64,000 nt of DNA from Pseudolysobacter antarcticus (GTDB lineage Bacteria; Pseudomonadota; Gammaproteobacteria; Xanthomonadales; Rhodanobacteraceae), in the NCBI RefSeq assembly GCF_004168365.1, contig NZ_CP035704.1, forward strand, positions 3,534,001-3,598,000, given 5' to 3'. The translations under genes and the position numbers were made by a program. Positions 21,912 to 30,150 of the stretch are shown here, one piece after another. Every line of letters begins with the position of its first letter. The first letter of the stretch is position 1. Below the pieces are notes generated by a model that saw nothing but the letters and a program-made list of their open reading frames with translations, did no database searches and was not told where the DNA came from.

Positions 21912-22592
21912 ATGACCGATGTCGCGGCCAAAAAAACATTTCCACGCCAGCAAGTGCGCCGCACCAAAGAGCGCGCCTCCTACGAACGCGAACAGTGTTA
22001 CGCGATTCTCGATGCCGCGCGCATCGCCCATGTCGGCTTCAGTGTGGAAGGACAGCCGTTCGTCATTCCGATGCTGTTCGCGCGTGATGGCGATAGCGTG
22101 CTGCTGCACGGCAGCGTCGCGAGCCGTCTGCAAACGCAACTCGCGAGCGGTATCGAAACCTGCATCAGCGTGACCTTGCTCGATGGCCTCGTGCTGGCGC
22201 GATCGCAGTTTCATCATTCGGTAAATTACCGTTCGGTGGTCGCATTTGGGCGTGCGTATGCGATCAACGACCCTGCGGAAAAAGTCGCCGCGCTGATTCA
22301 TATCGTCGACACGCTGATTCCCGGGCGCGCGAGTGAATCGCGCGCCGGCGATGCGCAGGAACTCGCCGCCACTACCGTACTGCGTCTCGCCCTCACCGAC
22401 ATCAGCGCGAAGGTGCGCAGTGGCGGGCCGAAAGATGCCGCGGCCGATCTTGGCTTGCCGATCTGGTCGGGCGTGGTGCCGCTGCAAACACAGCATGGCG
22501 CGCCGCAAGCGGCAGAAGATCTGACGCCGGGCGTAAAGCTGCCAGCATCGGTGCAAGCACTCGCCGATCTGCCGACAGGAACAACGACGTGA
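21912..22592 (+). CDS. Pyridoxamine 5'-phosphate oxidase-fold FMN-binding protein
   Basis: The 226-residue protein starts at the ATG at 21912 after AGGGGAATCG. It has a split-barrel flavin-binding fold: the segment HVGFSVEGQPFVIPMLFARDGDSV (about residues 42-66) and the following HGSVASRLQTQLASGIETC are characteristic of the NimA/HugZ-like PPOX superfamily. It likely binds FMN or F420-like cofactors, with no substrate that can be assigned. It is divergent from the MocR regulator, which probably controls it. The pair may respond to PLP or an amine aldimine, an inference from the regulator family. True PdxH motifs are not evident, so it should not be called pdxH. Confidence 0.85.
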   Translation: MTDVAAKKTFPRQQVRRTKERASYEREQCYAILDAARIAHVGFSVEGQPFVIPMLFARDGDSVLLHGSVASRLQTQLASGIETCISVTLLDGLVLARSQFHHSVNYRSVVAFGRAYAINDPAEKVAALIHIVDTLIPGRASESRAGDAQELAATTVLRLALTDISAKVRSGGPKDAAADLGLPIWSGVVPLQTQHGAPQAAEDLTPGVKLPASVQALADLPTGTTT

Positions 22593-22729
22593 CCGCTCGC
22601 CGCGCGATTCGCCACAACGCAAACAGGCGCTGCCGATACCTCATCGCGCAGCGCAACGCATGACGCAGCGCGGCTAGGCCTGCAGCGGGCGAGTCCGTAC
22701 CATGTCGCCTCTTTGTCCGAGTCGTCGCC

Positions 22730-23161
22730 ATGCCCGAATCCGTATCTTCTGCAACACGTCCGTCAAATTGGCTGCTCGCAATTTTTACGGCAGTCATGAT
22801 GGCGCTGGCACTCGGCGCGATGTGGGCGATGATCGCCTTGTTGCTGCGCCACGGTCGTTACACTTTGGCCGTGCCGATCGGTATCGCCATCGCGCAAACG
22901 TTGCGTGCGCAAAATATCCGGCACTCGCCGCTCGCCGTTGTATTGGCGGTCGTGCTGACCGTGCTCGCGAGCATTTATGCGCAGGCATTATTTGCGATCG
23001 GTGATCTCGCGCAAATGATCGGTCTCACGTTCAAGGACGCGTTCGTTCGCTTCGATCCGGGCTTCGCCCTGATGCTCGCGCGCGGTCGCATCGATCGCAT
23101 TACCGTGATCTGGACGGCGCTCGCCGCTTTGCTCGCCGCGTTCTGGGTATGGCGCCGCTAA
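22730..23161 (+). CDS. Small inner-membrane protein of unknown function
   Basis: The 143-residue protein has three or four hydrophobic segments: about residues 15-40 (LLAIFTAVMMALALGAMWAM), 46-62, 68-90 and 125-140. A cytosolic-looking segment containing KDAFVRFDPGFALMLARGRIDR separates the last two. It ends with an Arg-rich tail (WVWRR). It resembles the vitamin B12/ion-type hypothetical membrane proteins of Xanthomonadales, with no recognisable motif. The ATG at 22730 has no strong ribosome binding site. Immediately downstream the DNA enters a decayed region (broken gene and IS remnant). Confidence 0.55.
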   Translation: MPESVSSATRPSNWLLAIFTAVMMALALGAMWAMIALLLRHGRYTLAVPIGIAIAQTLRAQNIRHSPLAVVLAVVLTVLASIYAQALFAIGDLAQMIGLTFKDAFVRFDPGFALMLARGRIDRITVIWTALAALLAAFWVWRR

Positions 23162-23163
23162 CG

Positions 23164-23511
23164 CTATTGCACCGCCAATCCGTAACGCGCAAGTATCGCG
23201 CTGATTGTCTCGCGCGATATCGTTTCACCCTTGCCGGCAGCTTCCGCGAGCTTGAATAATTCATCGATGCGCGGTTCGCCATTCGGATCGGGCTGCGATA
23301 CAAAATCGGGATGTGCGGCAAAACCCGATTGCCATCATATGCGCACCTTCTCCCAATACGCCTGCGTGTTTTTCCAGTAGGCGCGCCCGGAGGTAAAATT
23401 GTAATAGGCAATGCGGGTATAGCTGTTGATGCCGTGCTCGCGCGCGAGTGCCTGCACGCTGCCATCGGGCTTGATCGCAAGTGCGGTATTGTCCTGTTCC
23501 TGCACCCAATA
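23164..23511 (-). pseudogene. C-terminal remnant of a gene broken by a nonsense codon and an IS3 insertion
   Basis: On the leftward strand one frame reads without interruption from the junction with the IS remnant to the TAG at 23164-23166, except for a TGA at 23335-23337. The conserved-looking reading is YWVQEQDNTALAIKPDGS..., REHGINSYTRIAYYNF, then after the TGA WQSGFAAHPDFVSQPD and a final ISRETISAILARYGLAVQ. Codon usage and residue pattern on both sides of the TGA suit one protein. I do not recognise its family. The gene's start is lost; the IS remnant lies exactly where it would continue. It is convergent with the small membrane protein gene, ending three bases past its stop. Confidence 0.6.
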
Positions 23512-23751
23512 CCTCCCGCGTGATCTCGATCTCCAGCAGCGATTCAGCCAACAACTTCTTCAGCCGTGTGTTCTCGATTTCCTGCTCACACAGGCGCTTG
23601 GCCTCCGAGACGTTCAGGCCAACGAATTTGCTACGCCACAGGTAGCTGGCCTCGGAAAACGCGTGCCGGCGGCACAGTTACTTGATCGGTAATCCGGCAT
23701 GGGCCTCGTGTAGAAAATCGATGATCTGTTCCTCGGAAAACGCTTCTTCAT
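23512..23751 (-). pseudogene. IS3-family OrfA transposase remnant
   Basis: Reading leftward from an ATG at 23751, a typical OrfA helix-turn-helix protein is visible in pieces: MKKR, then after a one-base deletion FSEEQIIDFLHEAHAGLPIK, a TAA stop replacing the usual Glu, LCRRHAFSEASYLWRSKFVGLNVSEAKRL, and the leucine-zipper-like ENTRLKKLLAESLLEIEITREV. The deletion and the nonsense codon make it non-functional. No OrfB catalytic (DDE) region follows; instead the sequence runs into the broken gene at 23164-23511. No clear terminal inverted repeats or target duplication could be seen. Confidence 0.85.
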
Positions 23752-23911
23752 ATCCAATCTCCGTCGAGCTATGGGGTCGGACTCAAACATTTGTGCTACC
23801 GGAAAATGGGGGGCGTCGCAGGTACGAAGCTTTAACACCCACACGCGAAGGCGTTATGCTGCCCATCTGCAGTCAAATTCACTCGCGATCTTCAGGCCGT
23901 GGAGGTTCGTC

Positions 23912-24445
23912 ATGTCGATCATTCGTCGTGTTCTCTTAATCGGCGCCGCGCTGTTTCTCGCGTGCGCCGGCCACGCCGCAACGCAAACTTACAAGGGCGT
24001 TCTGAGCGGTGCCGCCGAAGTACCGGCCAATACATCGACAGGCGCCGGCAGCGTGGTGGTCACCTACGCCACAAGCCACGTCCTGACCATCACTGCCAGT
24101 TTTTCCGGCCTGACCGGCCCGAGCACGGCGGCGCATATCCACTGTTGCGCCGACACTGCGAGCAACGCCCCGGTGGCGACGCAGACGCCGTCGTTCAGCG
24201 GTTTCCCGCTCGGCGTGACGTCCGGAACCTACACCAACAGTTTCGATCTGGCCCAGAGCGCGAGCTTCAATGCGGCTTTCGTCACCGCTCACGGCGGCAC
24301 GATTGGCAGCGCCGAAGCTGCACTGCTAGCGGGCTTCGCCACGGGCACGGCGTACTTCGACATTCACACAACGGTGTTTCCGGGCGGCGAAATCAGGGCG
24401 CAGTTGCCCAGGGATATTTTTCTCGATGGGTTTGAAGGCCCATAA
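23912..24445 (+). CDS. Secreted CHRD-domain protein with IFLDGFE C-terminal tail
   Basis: The 177-residue protein starts at the ATG at 23912, preceded by GGAGG. Residues 1-22 are a signal peptide (MSIIRRVLLIGAALFLACAGHA). The mature part is a CHRD domain: TYKGVLSGAAEVPANTSTGAG, a central TAAHIHC segment, and the terminal HTTVFPGGEIRAQL. CHRD domains occur in chordin and in bacterial exported proteins of unknown role. The last residues, RDIFLDGFEGP, match the short IF-x-DGFE tail seen on other exported proteins of Xanthomonadales. It lies at the right edge of the decayed region, and an open frame from 23771 is not protein-like. Confidence 0.85.
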   Translation: MSIIRRVLLIGAALFLACAGHAATQTYKGVLSGAAEVPANTSTGAGSVVVTYATSHVLTITASFSGLTGPSTAAHIHCCADTASNAPVATQTPSFSGFPLGVTSGTYTNSFDLAQSASFNAAFVTAHGGTIGSAEAALLAGFATGTAYFDIHTTVFPGGEIRAQLPRDIFLDGFEGP

Positions 24446-24580
24446 GCGCGGATTCGAGAAAGCAGATCTGCGATCAACGCGCCGTTTCTGTGCCCAAGCA
24501 GTTAGCGGATCCATCAGTACAAAATGATTCATTCTTGACGTAGGCACACTGGACGCCGCTGACGATCATATGCCTTGTAA

Positions 24581-25285
24581 CTAAACCGCGCTGACCTCAA
24601 TCGTCGTAAGCGGCAAAATTGTGCGCGTCGAAAAACCCATGCTCTCATACAACTTGATCGCGCCGGAATTCGTCTCGGACACATGCAAGAACGAGATGAG
24701 ATTTTGCGCGCGCTGATGCGTCAGCAACTCGGTGATGAGCACGCGCGCGAAACCGCGCCCGACAAAGTCCGGGTGTGTGCAGATCGCGCTAAGCTCGACG
24801 GCGCCGGGCAGAAGCATGCGCTCGCCGGCCATCGCCACGAGTACGCCGCCATCGAAAATGCCGAGGTAACGGCCAAGCTCGATCGTGCGCTCGCGGAAAA
24901 ATTCCGGATACGCGATCGCGGTGAGCGCGAGCATCGCCGGAACATGCCGGGCATCGAGAATCTCGAACGCATACGGATGCGCAGGCTTCGGCAAATCCGT
25001 CAGCGTGTGATGCATCTGCGCGACGCCGGAACACTGCACGATGCGCCACGACGCCGGCATCCTGCGTGGTGCCGGCCCGAGAAAATGCCGCCGACCCGAC
25101 AGTGCCAGAGCTTTTGCCTTGGCCTCGTCGATGCGAGCATCGCTGCTCGCAACCGCAAGGAACGGCGCGTGCGAAATTTCAAACCCGGACATATCGCCCG
25201 CATCAAACGCAAAACGCGCGTGTGGCCCGTGCAGCGTGTGCCAAATCGGATTGTCGAATACATCGTCACGGGTCGCGCTGTGCAT
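24581..25285 (-). CDS. GNAT-family N-acetyltransferase (FR47-like)
   Basis: The 234-residue protein starts at the ATG at 25285; a TTG five codons upstream is less likely. The C-terminal half is a GNAT fold of the FR47 type: ELSAICTHPDFVGRGFARVL holds the acetyl-CoA pyrophosphate loop (Q/R-x-x-G-x-G/A variant GRGFA), and LHVSETNSGAIKLYESMGF is the usual C-terminal motif with a catalytic-type Tyr. The N-terminal half is divergent, as in FR47-like proteins. The acceptor is unknown. It is divergent from the small protein gene at 25365, with an 80-base gap. Confidence 0.85.
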   Translation of the reverse strand: MHSATRDDVFDNPIWHTLHGPHARFAFDAGDMSGFEISHAPFLAVASSDARIDEAKAKALALSGRRHFLGPAPRRMPASWRIVQCSGVAQMHHTLTDLPKPAHPYAFEILDARHVPAMLALTAIAYPEFFRERTIELGRYLGIFDGGVLVAMAGERMLLPGAVELSAICTHPDFVGRGFARVLITELLTHQRAQNLISFLHVSETNSGAIKLYESMGFSTRTILPLTTIEVSAV

Positions 25286-25364
25286 ACGCCTGTTACTCAA
25301 CGAATCACGGGTTTGCTACGCTTGTGCAACAGGAAACTTTCCGTCGCCAAATAGCAGGGTCGAT

Positions 25365-25556
25365 ATGTCCAACGATAAAAAATCCGGCGAACTCAAAACT
25401 ATCGTATTCGCGAAAGACGGCACGACCAAACTCATGGAGATCAAGGGCCAGCCGTATGGTCAGCTCCCGCTCGGTACGATCGTGACTATTTCAGAAGGCG
25501 TTACCGCCAAGTGCACGCACCTGTCGAGTACCGAGGTTGGGTTTACGATTTTGTAG
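25365..25556 (+). CDS. Small 63-residue conserved-looking protein, function unknown
   Basis: The protein is MSNDKKSGELKTIVFAKDGT..., 63 residues ending in GFTIL. An AGGG-containing site precedes the ATG. The longer open frame from 25041 overlaps the GNAT gene on the other strand and is not credible. The sequence is short, mostly beta-prone with a central hydrophobic strand (LGTIVTISEG) and one Cys, compatible with a small single-domain protein. I recognise no family. Confidence 0.5.
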   Translation: MSNDKKSGELKTIVFAKDGTTKLMEIKGQPYGQLPLGTIVTISEGVTAKCTHLSSTEVGFTIL

Positions 25557-25651
25557 CGGCTGTCGTCCGCAAGCTGTTCTTGATCGAGTCGGCTGCAGGC
25601 TACGGTCATTCCCCCACATCGACCTCAGGCGCTTCCACCAGACATAAATCT
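25557..25651. other. Short gap, no gene seen
   Basis: This 95-base gap between the convergent small protein gene and the decayed lipoprotein gene shows no gene or clear signal. Confidence 0.5.
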
Positions 25652-26349
25652 CTAAAATGAAATCTTCTGAGCCGCTGCATCAATCGTAAGTTTGATCGCT
25701 GTCGGAACTGCTTTTTTGTACTGTGGATCGTCAAAATTGATCTGATACATCCCGCGAAATTGGTACGGTTTGTTGTCTGCCTTGAATGTCAGCCACACCA
25801 CATACACATCGCTTCCACCATTGACCTGCGAAGGCAAATATTCGCCTTCTGCCCTGCCATCACAACCGATCTGGTTTTCTTGACTACCACCTCTACCATC
25901 CCCGGATTTTCCTGGAGCACGAAGCGATCAAGATTTCTCGCAGGATTGTTCTTGTCGTCTGCCGACCCCGCTATTGCATAGCCAATGCCCCCGCCCATCG
26001 ATCTCCCTGCCATTGAGAGCACACGCAAACGAAAATTTCTAAACACATCGAAACGCTCCAGAACAACTTGATGATGCGTTACCTCTGGATTTGCTGCAGC
26101 TAGCAGTGTCGCGAATACATTTACCTTTGATGGAACAAATTCGTCTTTGGTAAAAAGGTGAATTCCTTAACGACAGCTGTATATATTTCCTTCGCCAAAC
26201 GCGAATCCCGGGTAGTCATCTTCATTCGTTTTATCTACGAGGAATCGTGTATCGGTAGATGCGGAAATACCATCCGCTTGTATCATTGCCTTTGGAAGGC
26301 AACCTATTAGTGTCAAAAGAAATAACGCGAAAAAAATGACTCTTGCCAC
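25652..26349 (-). pseudogene. Decayed lipoprotein gene (nonsense codon plus frameshift)
   Basis: Leftward from the ATG at 26349 the protein begins MARVIFFALFLLTLIGCLPK, a lipoprotein signal peptide with lipobox LIGC. After 60 codons a TAA (26167-26169) interrupts it, but the same frame stays open for another 125 codons (FTKDEFVPSKVNVF, HHQVVLERFDVFRNF, GRSMGGGIGYAIAGSADD...). Near 25800-25980 the coding signal moves to another frame, which ends EGEYLPSQVNGGSDVYVVW, TFKADNKPYQFRGMYQINF, and so on to a TAG at 25652. The region is visibly more AT-rich than its neighbours. I do not recognise the family. A pseudogene of a secreted lipoprotein is the best reading; the precise frameshift position is not determined. 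Confidence 0.65.
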
Positions 26350-26423
26350 AAATTTTGCTCCCTAAGCAACCCGTTGCATCCCCAGACGACGACAGTCGCC
26401 GAAACGTAATTGACACTCAGCAA

Positions 26424-27851
26424 TCAATGCCCGCCCATCGACTTCAATTCCGCCACGAGCTGATTCACCGCTTCGGCGCCATCGCCATACAACATGCGCG
26501 TGTTGTCGGCATAGAACAGCGCGTTCTCGATGCCGGCGAAACCGGTGCCCTTGCCGCGTTTGATGACGATGACGTTTTTTGAATCCTCGACATCGAGGAT
26601 TGGCATGCCGTAGATCACCGAGGTCGGGTCGGTCTTGGCCATGGGGTTGACCACGTCGTTAGCGCCGATCACAAGCGATACATCGGTGTTGGCGAACTCG
26701 GGGTTGATGTCGTCCATGTCGGCGATGAGATCGTACGGCACGCCGGCTTCGGCGAGCAGCACGTTCATGTGGCCGGGCATGCGACCAGCCACCGGATGGA
26801 TCGCAAAACGCACTTTGACGCCGCGCTTCTGCAACTGCTGCGTGAGCTCCCATATCTTGTGCTGCGCCTGCGCCACGGCCATGCCGTAACCCGGCACGAT
26901 CACCACGCGCTCGGCGTAGGCCATCATCACTGCGGCATCGCTGGCTTCGATCGGTTTTTGCGCGCCGCTGATTTCCTGCGCGGCGCCACCGGCCGCGCCG
27001 AAGTTGCCGAACAACACATTCGCGAGCGAACGATTCATCGCCTTGGCCATGAGCTGCGTCAGCAAGGTGCCGGCCGCACCGACAACGGTGCCGGCGATGA
27101 TCATCGCCGGATTGTTCAGCACGAATCCCTCGAACGCGACCGCCAAGCCAGTGAACGCGTTGTACATCGAAATCACCACCGGCATGTCGGCGCCGCCGAT
27201 CGGCAAGGTCATGAGGAAACCGAACGCGAGTGCCGCGACAAAGAACAATACGATCAGCGTGATTTCAATTTTCCAGACGATCATCGCCACGCCGAGCGCA
27301 AACGCGGCGAGGAAGATCAGCGCGTTAAACGCCTTCTGTCCGACGAACACAAATCGCTTGTCGATCAGGCCCTGCAACTTGCCGAATGCGATCAATGATC
27401 CGGTGAAAGAAATCGAACCGATCAGCGCACCGATTACGGCCAGCGTGAGCACGGGCGTACTCGGTCGCGTCATCGCATCTGCTACGCCACCGGGAACCGC
27501 ACTGGCGATAGCCGCGAACGTCAGCAGCTTGCTCGCTCCGATCGCTGCCGCTGAACCACCGCCCATGCCGTTGTACAGCGCGACCATTTGCGGCATGTCG
27601 GTCATCGCGACCTTTTTGCCGGAATACCACGCCGCCGCCGTGCCGATCACGACTGCGGCGAAAATCAGTGGCAGGTTGTGCATCTCGGGCAGCAAAAATG
27701 TCGCGAGCGTGGCGACCAGCATGCCGATACCAGCCCAGACGATGCCGCCGCGCGCAGTCGCGGGCGAGGCCATGCGCTTGATGCCGAGGATGAACAATCC
27801 AGCGGCGATGAAATAACTCGCATCAATGATGATCGGAAGCAAATTGTTCAT
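26424..27851 (-). CDS. pntB: NAD(P) transhydrogenase subunit beta
   Basis: PntB carries the NADP(H)-binding domain III and most of the membrane domain of the proton-translocating transhydrogenase, which makes NADPH at the expense of NADH and the proton gradient. The 475-residue protein has about nine transmembrane helices followed by the C-terminal NADP domain with VVIVPGYGMAVAQAQ, the GRMPGHMNVLLAEAGVPYD segment and ANDVVNPMA. Its ATG (27849-27851) overlaps the stop of the preceding gene by one base (TAATG). It is the last gene of the pntAA-pntAB-pntB operon. Confidence 0.97.
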   Translation of the reverse strand: MNNLLPIIIDASYFIAAGLFILGIKRMASPATARGGIVWAGIGMLVATLATFLLPEMHNLPLIFAAVVIGTAAAWYSGKKVAMTDMPQMVALYNGMGGGSAAAIGASKLLTFAAIASAVPGGVADAMTRPSTPVLTLAVIGALIGSISFTGSLIAFGKLQGLIDKRFVFVGQKAFNALIFLAAFALGVAMIVWKIEITLIVLFFVAALAFGFLMTLPIGGADMPVVISMYNAFTGLAVAFEGFVLNNPAMIIAGTVVGAAGTLLTQLMAKAMNRSLANVLFGNFGAAGGAAQEISGAQKPIEASDAAVMMAYAERVVIVPGYGMAVAQAQHKIWELTQQLQKRGVKVRFAIHPVAGRMPGHMNVLLAEAGVPYDLIADMDDINPEFANTDVSLVIGANDVVNPMAKTDPTSVIYGMPILDVEDSKNVIVIKRGKGTGFAGIENALFYADNTRMLYGDGAEAVNQLVAELKSMGGH

Positions 27852-28147
27852 TATTTCGCTCCCGGTTTTTTGCTGGATTTGAACATTTCCAGCATGCGTT
27901 CGGTGACGACATAACCGCCGGCCGCGTTGCCCGCGCCGAGCAACACGCCGATGAAGCCGATGATTTTTTCTACCGGCGTGGTCGCCTCGCCGAGCGCAAC
28001 CATTGCGCCGACCAGCACGATGCCGTGGACGAAGTTCGATCCCGACATCAGCGGCGTGTGCAGGATTACCGGCACGCGCGCAATGATTTCGTAGCCGGTG
28101 AATGCGGCGAGCATGAAGATGTACAGCGCGAGAAATCCGTCGATCAT
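27851..28147 (-). CDS. pntAB: NAD(P) transhydrogenase subunit alpha, membrane part
   Basis: This 98-residue subunit corresponds to the C-terminal membrane helices of E. coli PntA, here as a separate gene. It has three helices: MIDGFLALYIFMLAAFTGYE, then HTPLMSGSNFVHGIVLVGAM, and IIGFIGVLLGAGNAAGGYVV. The conserved HTPLMSG motif is present. Its ATG overlaps the stop of the upstream gene (ATGA at 28144-28147) and its stop overlaps the pntB start, so all three genes are translationally coupled. The longer open frame up to 28213 is not used. Confidence 0.95.
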   Translation of the reverse strand: MIDGFLALYIFMLAAFTGYEIIARVPVILHTPLMSGSNFVHGIVLVGAMVALGEATTPVEKIIGFIGVLLGAGNAAGGYVVTERMLEMFKSSKKPGAK

Positions 28148-29277
28148 GGCTTGGCTCCCTCGACCAATAATTTGGTCGGTTCGTGTTTGATTTCGCCGGC
28201 GTGCGTGATACACGTCTTGGCGATCAGTTCGTCGTTCCAGTCGAGATTCAGCACACCGTCTTTCAGGCTGAGTTCGAGAAAATTGTAGAGGTTGCGCGAG
28301 TACATTTCGCTCGCGTGCACCGCCGCCATCGCCGGCAGATTTTCCGGGCCGACGATACTAACGCCGTTATGCAGAATGGTCTTGCCGGCTTCGGTGAGCT
28401 CGCAGTTGCCACCGGATTCGGCCGCGATATCGACAATCACCGCGCCGGATTTCATGCCATCCACCATCGCCGTGCTGATGATGCGCGGCGCCTTGCGTCC
28501 GGGCACCGACGCGGTGCTGATGATGATGTCGACAATCTTCAAATGCTCGGCCAGCGCCCGCTGCTGTTTCTCGCGTTCTTCCGGCGTGAGCTCGCGCGCA
28601 TAACCGCCCGTGCCCGCGGCTGAAACACCGAGGTCGAGAAATTTCGCGCCGAGTGATTCAATCTGCTCTTTGGTTTCGGGACGCACGTCAAAACCTTCGA
28701 CGATCGCGCCGAGTCGGCGTGCGGTCGCGATCGCCTGCAAACCCGCCACACCCGCGCCGATCACGAGTACACGCGATGGCCGGATCGTGCCGGCTGCAGT
28801 GGTGAGCATCGGGAAAAACTTGCCGGATTCGAGCGCGGCGATCAGCACCGCCTTGTAGCCCGCAACGGCGGCTTGCGACGACAACACATCCATCGCCTGC
28901 GCGCGTGTCGTGCGCGGCAAAAGTTCGAGCGCAAACGCGGTGATCTTGCGATCGCGCAAGGCGGCGATGCGCTCCGGCGCGAGATGCGGCTGCATGTAAC
29001 CGATCACGACGCTGCCTTCGCGCAAGCCCGCGATTTCATCGAGACTCGGCGGCGCGACTTTCAGCAGTACGTCGGCGCGCGCGAGTGCGGATTTCGCATC
29101 CGCCACAATCTCGACATCGGCATACGCGCTGTCGGGAATCAGCGCCGGCTCGCCCGCGCCATGCTGCAGCACGATCACTGCACCACGGCCTTTGAGTTTC
29201 TTGACGATCTCGGGAACCAGCGCAACGCGCTTTTCTTTGAGCGCGGTTTCGCGCAGTACGGCAACGGTGGTCGGCAT
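28144..29277 (-). CDS. pntAA: NAD(P) transhydrogenase subunit alpha, NAD-binding part
   Basis: The 377-residue soluble subunit binds NAD(H). It begins MPTTVAVLRETALKEKRVALVP, the alanine-dehydrogenase/PntA N-terminal family pattern. The NAD site follows in RPSRVLVIGAGVAGLQAIATARRLGAIVEGFD (GxGxxG type), then RPETKEQIESLGAKF. The ATG at 29277 is preceded by GAGGGG. An open frame to 29517 crosses a REP pair and is not coding. Split alpha subunits are the normal form outside the enterobacteria. It heads the operon; its promoter should lie in the gap to 29562. Confidence 0.95.
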   Translation of the reverse strand: MPTTVAVLRETALKEKRVALVPEIVKKLKGRGAVIVLQHGAGEPALIPDSAYADVEIVADAKSALARADVLLKVAPPSLDEIAGLREGSVVIGYMQPHLAPERIAALRDRKITAFALELLPRTTRAQAMDVLSSQAAVAGYKAVLIAALESGKFFPMLTTAAGTIRPSRVLVIGAGVAGLQAIATARRLGAIVEGFDVRPETKEQIESLGAKFLDLGVSAAGTGGYARELTPEEREKQQRALAEHLKIVDIIISTASVPGRKAPRIISTAMVDGMKSGAVIVDIAAESGGNCELTEAGKTILHNGVSIVGPENLPAMAAVHASEMYSRNLYNFLELSLKDGVLNLDWNDELIAKTCITHAGEIKHEPTKLLVEGAKP

Positions 29278-29408
29278 GTATCGCACCCCTCGGTTTGGCA
29301 GTCGCTGATCGTAGCGGACGCAGCGGCCAGCGGCTAGGTGCGCGTGCGGATTTGCTCGTTCTTTGGTTCGGGGCGGCATATTTCTGCTCGCGATTGCTTT
29401 TTTTTGCT

Positions 29409-29494
29409 CGTCATTCCAGCGCAGGCTGGAATCCAGTTCTTGTTTCTGATCTACGTCTGGAAGAACTGGATCCCAGCCTGCGCTGGGATGACGG
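29409..29494. repeat. BIME-like pair of inverted REP repeats (copies 3 and 4)
   Basis: Unit 1 (29409-29441) reads CGTCATTCCAGCGCAGGCTG then GAATCCAGTTCTT; unit 2 (29461-29494) is its near-perfect reverse complement (AAGAACTGGATCCCAGCCTG...). The two flank a 19-base centre, so the whole can fold into one long hairpin. It lies in the divergent pntAA-nitroreductase gap, between their starts. Confidence 0.88.
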
Positions 29495-29562
29495 CCCTTT
29501 TTTTCGACGGCACGCAACTTGTTATGCTTGCCTTCTGTCCTCCCGCTAGATCACCACACACC

Positions 29563-30150
29563 ATGCCCACACTCGAAACCCTCACCACACGCCAATCCAC
29601 ACCCTCACGCCTGCTCAACGCGCCCGCGCCCGATGCCGCGCAATTACAGGCGCTGCTCGAAGCCGCAATTCGTGTACCCGATCACGGCCAACTTGTGCCA
29701 TTCCGCCTGCTGCTGCTGCGCGATGCGTCGCGTATTGCGTTCGGTCAACGCATCGCCGAAATCCATCAGCACAGCGATCCCGGCGCGCCGGAAAAAGCCT
29801 TGCAGAAAGATCGCGATCGCTTCAATCAGGCGCCGCTGGTAATCGTTGTCATCGCGCGGCTCACGGCAGGCCACAAGGTACCCGAGCAGGAACAATTGCT
29901 CAGTGCCGGTTGCGTTGCCTACAACATTTTGCTCGGCGCGCACGCGCTCGGATTCGGCGCGCAATGGCTCACCGGATGGGCCGCGTACGATGCCGATGTT
30001 GCGGCATTGCTCAGCCTGGCTGCGAACGAAAAAGTGATCGGTTTTGTGCATGTTGGCACGGCGGCCGAGGTCATCCCTGATCGCACGCGGCCCGTGCTCG
30101 AAAGCGTGTGCGGCGAATGGCATCCAGAGTCCGCCGCGCATGGAAACTGA
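29563..30150 (+). CDS. YdjA-like nitroreductase family flavoprotein
   Basis: The 195-residue protein is taken from the ATG at 29563; the same frame is open upstream to 29338 through the REP pair, where it would read VIPAQAGIQ and WIPACAGM, the well-known translated repeat. The nitroreductase features are the N-terminal RQSTPSRLL, AAIRVPDHGQLVPFRLLLL and the FMN-binding GAHALGFGAQWLTGWAAYD segment. It is a compact, probably homodimeric, FMN enzyme of unclear substrate. Its last 11 bases overlap the start of the exonuclease gene, so the two are coupled. Confidence 0.9.
   Translation: MPTLETLTTRQSTPSRLLNAPAPDAAQLQALLEAAIRVPDHGQLVPFRLLLLRDASRIAFGQRIAEIHQHSDPGAPEKALQKDRDRFNQAPLVIVVIARLTAGHKVPEQEQLLSAGCVAYNILLGAHALGFGAQWLTGWAAYDADVAALLSLAANEKVIGFVHVGTAAEVIPDRTRPVLESVCGEWHPESAAHGN

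Noticed and set aside
21885-21912. Alternative upstream start for the PPOX-fold gene
   Set aside because: The ATG at 21912 has a far better ribosome binding site, and the added residues are Arg/Asn-rich and uninformative.
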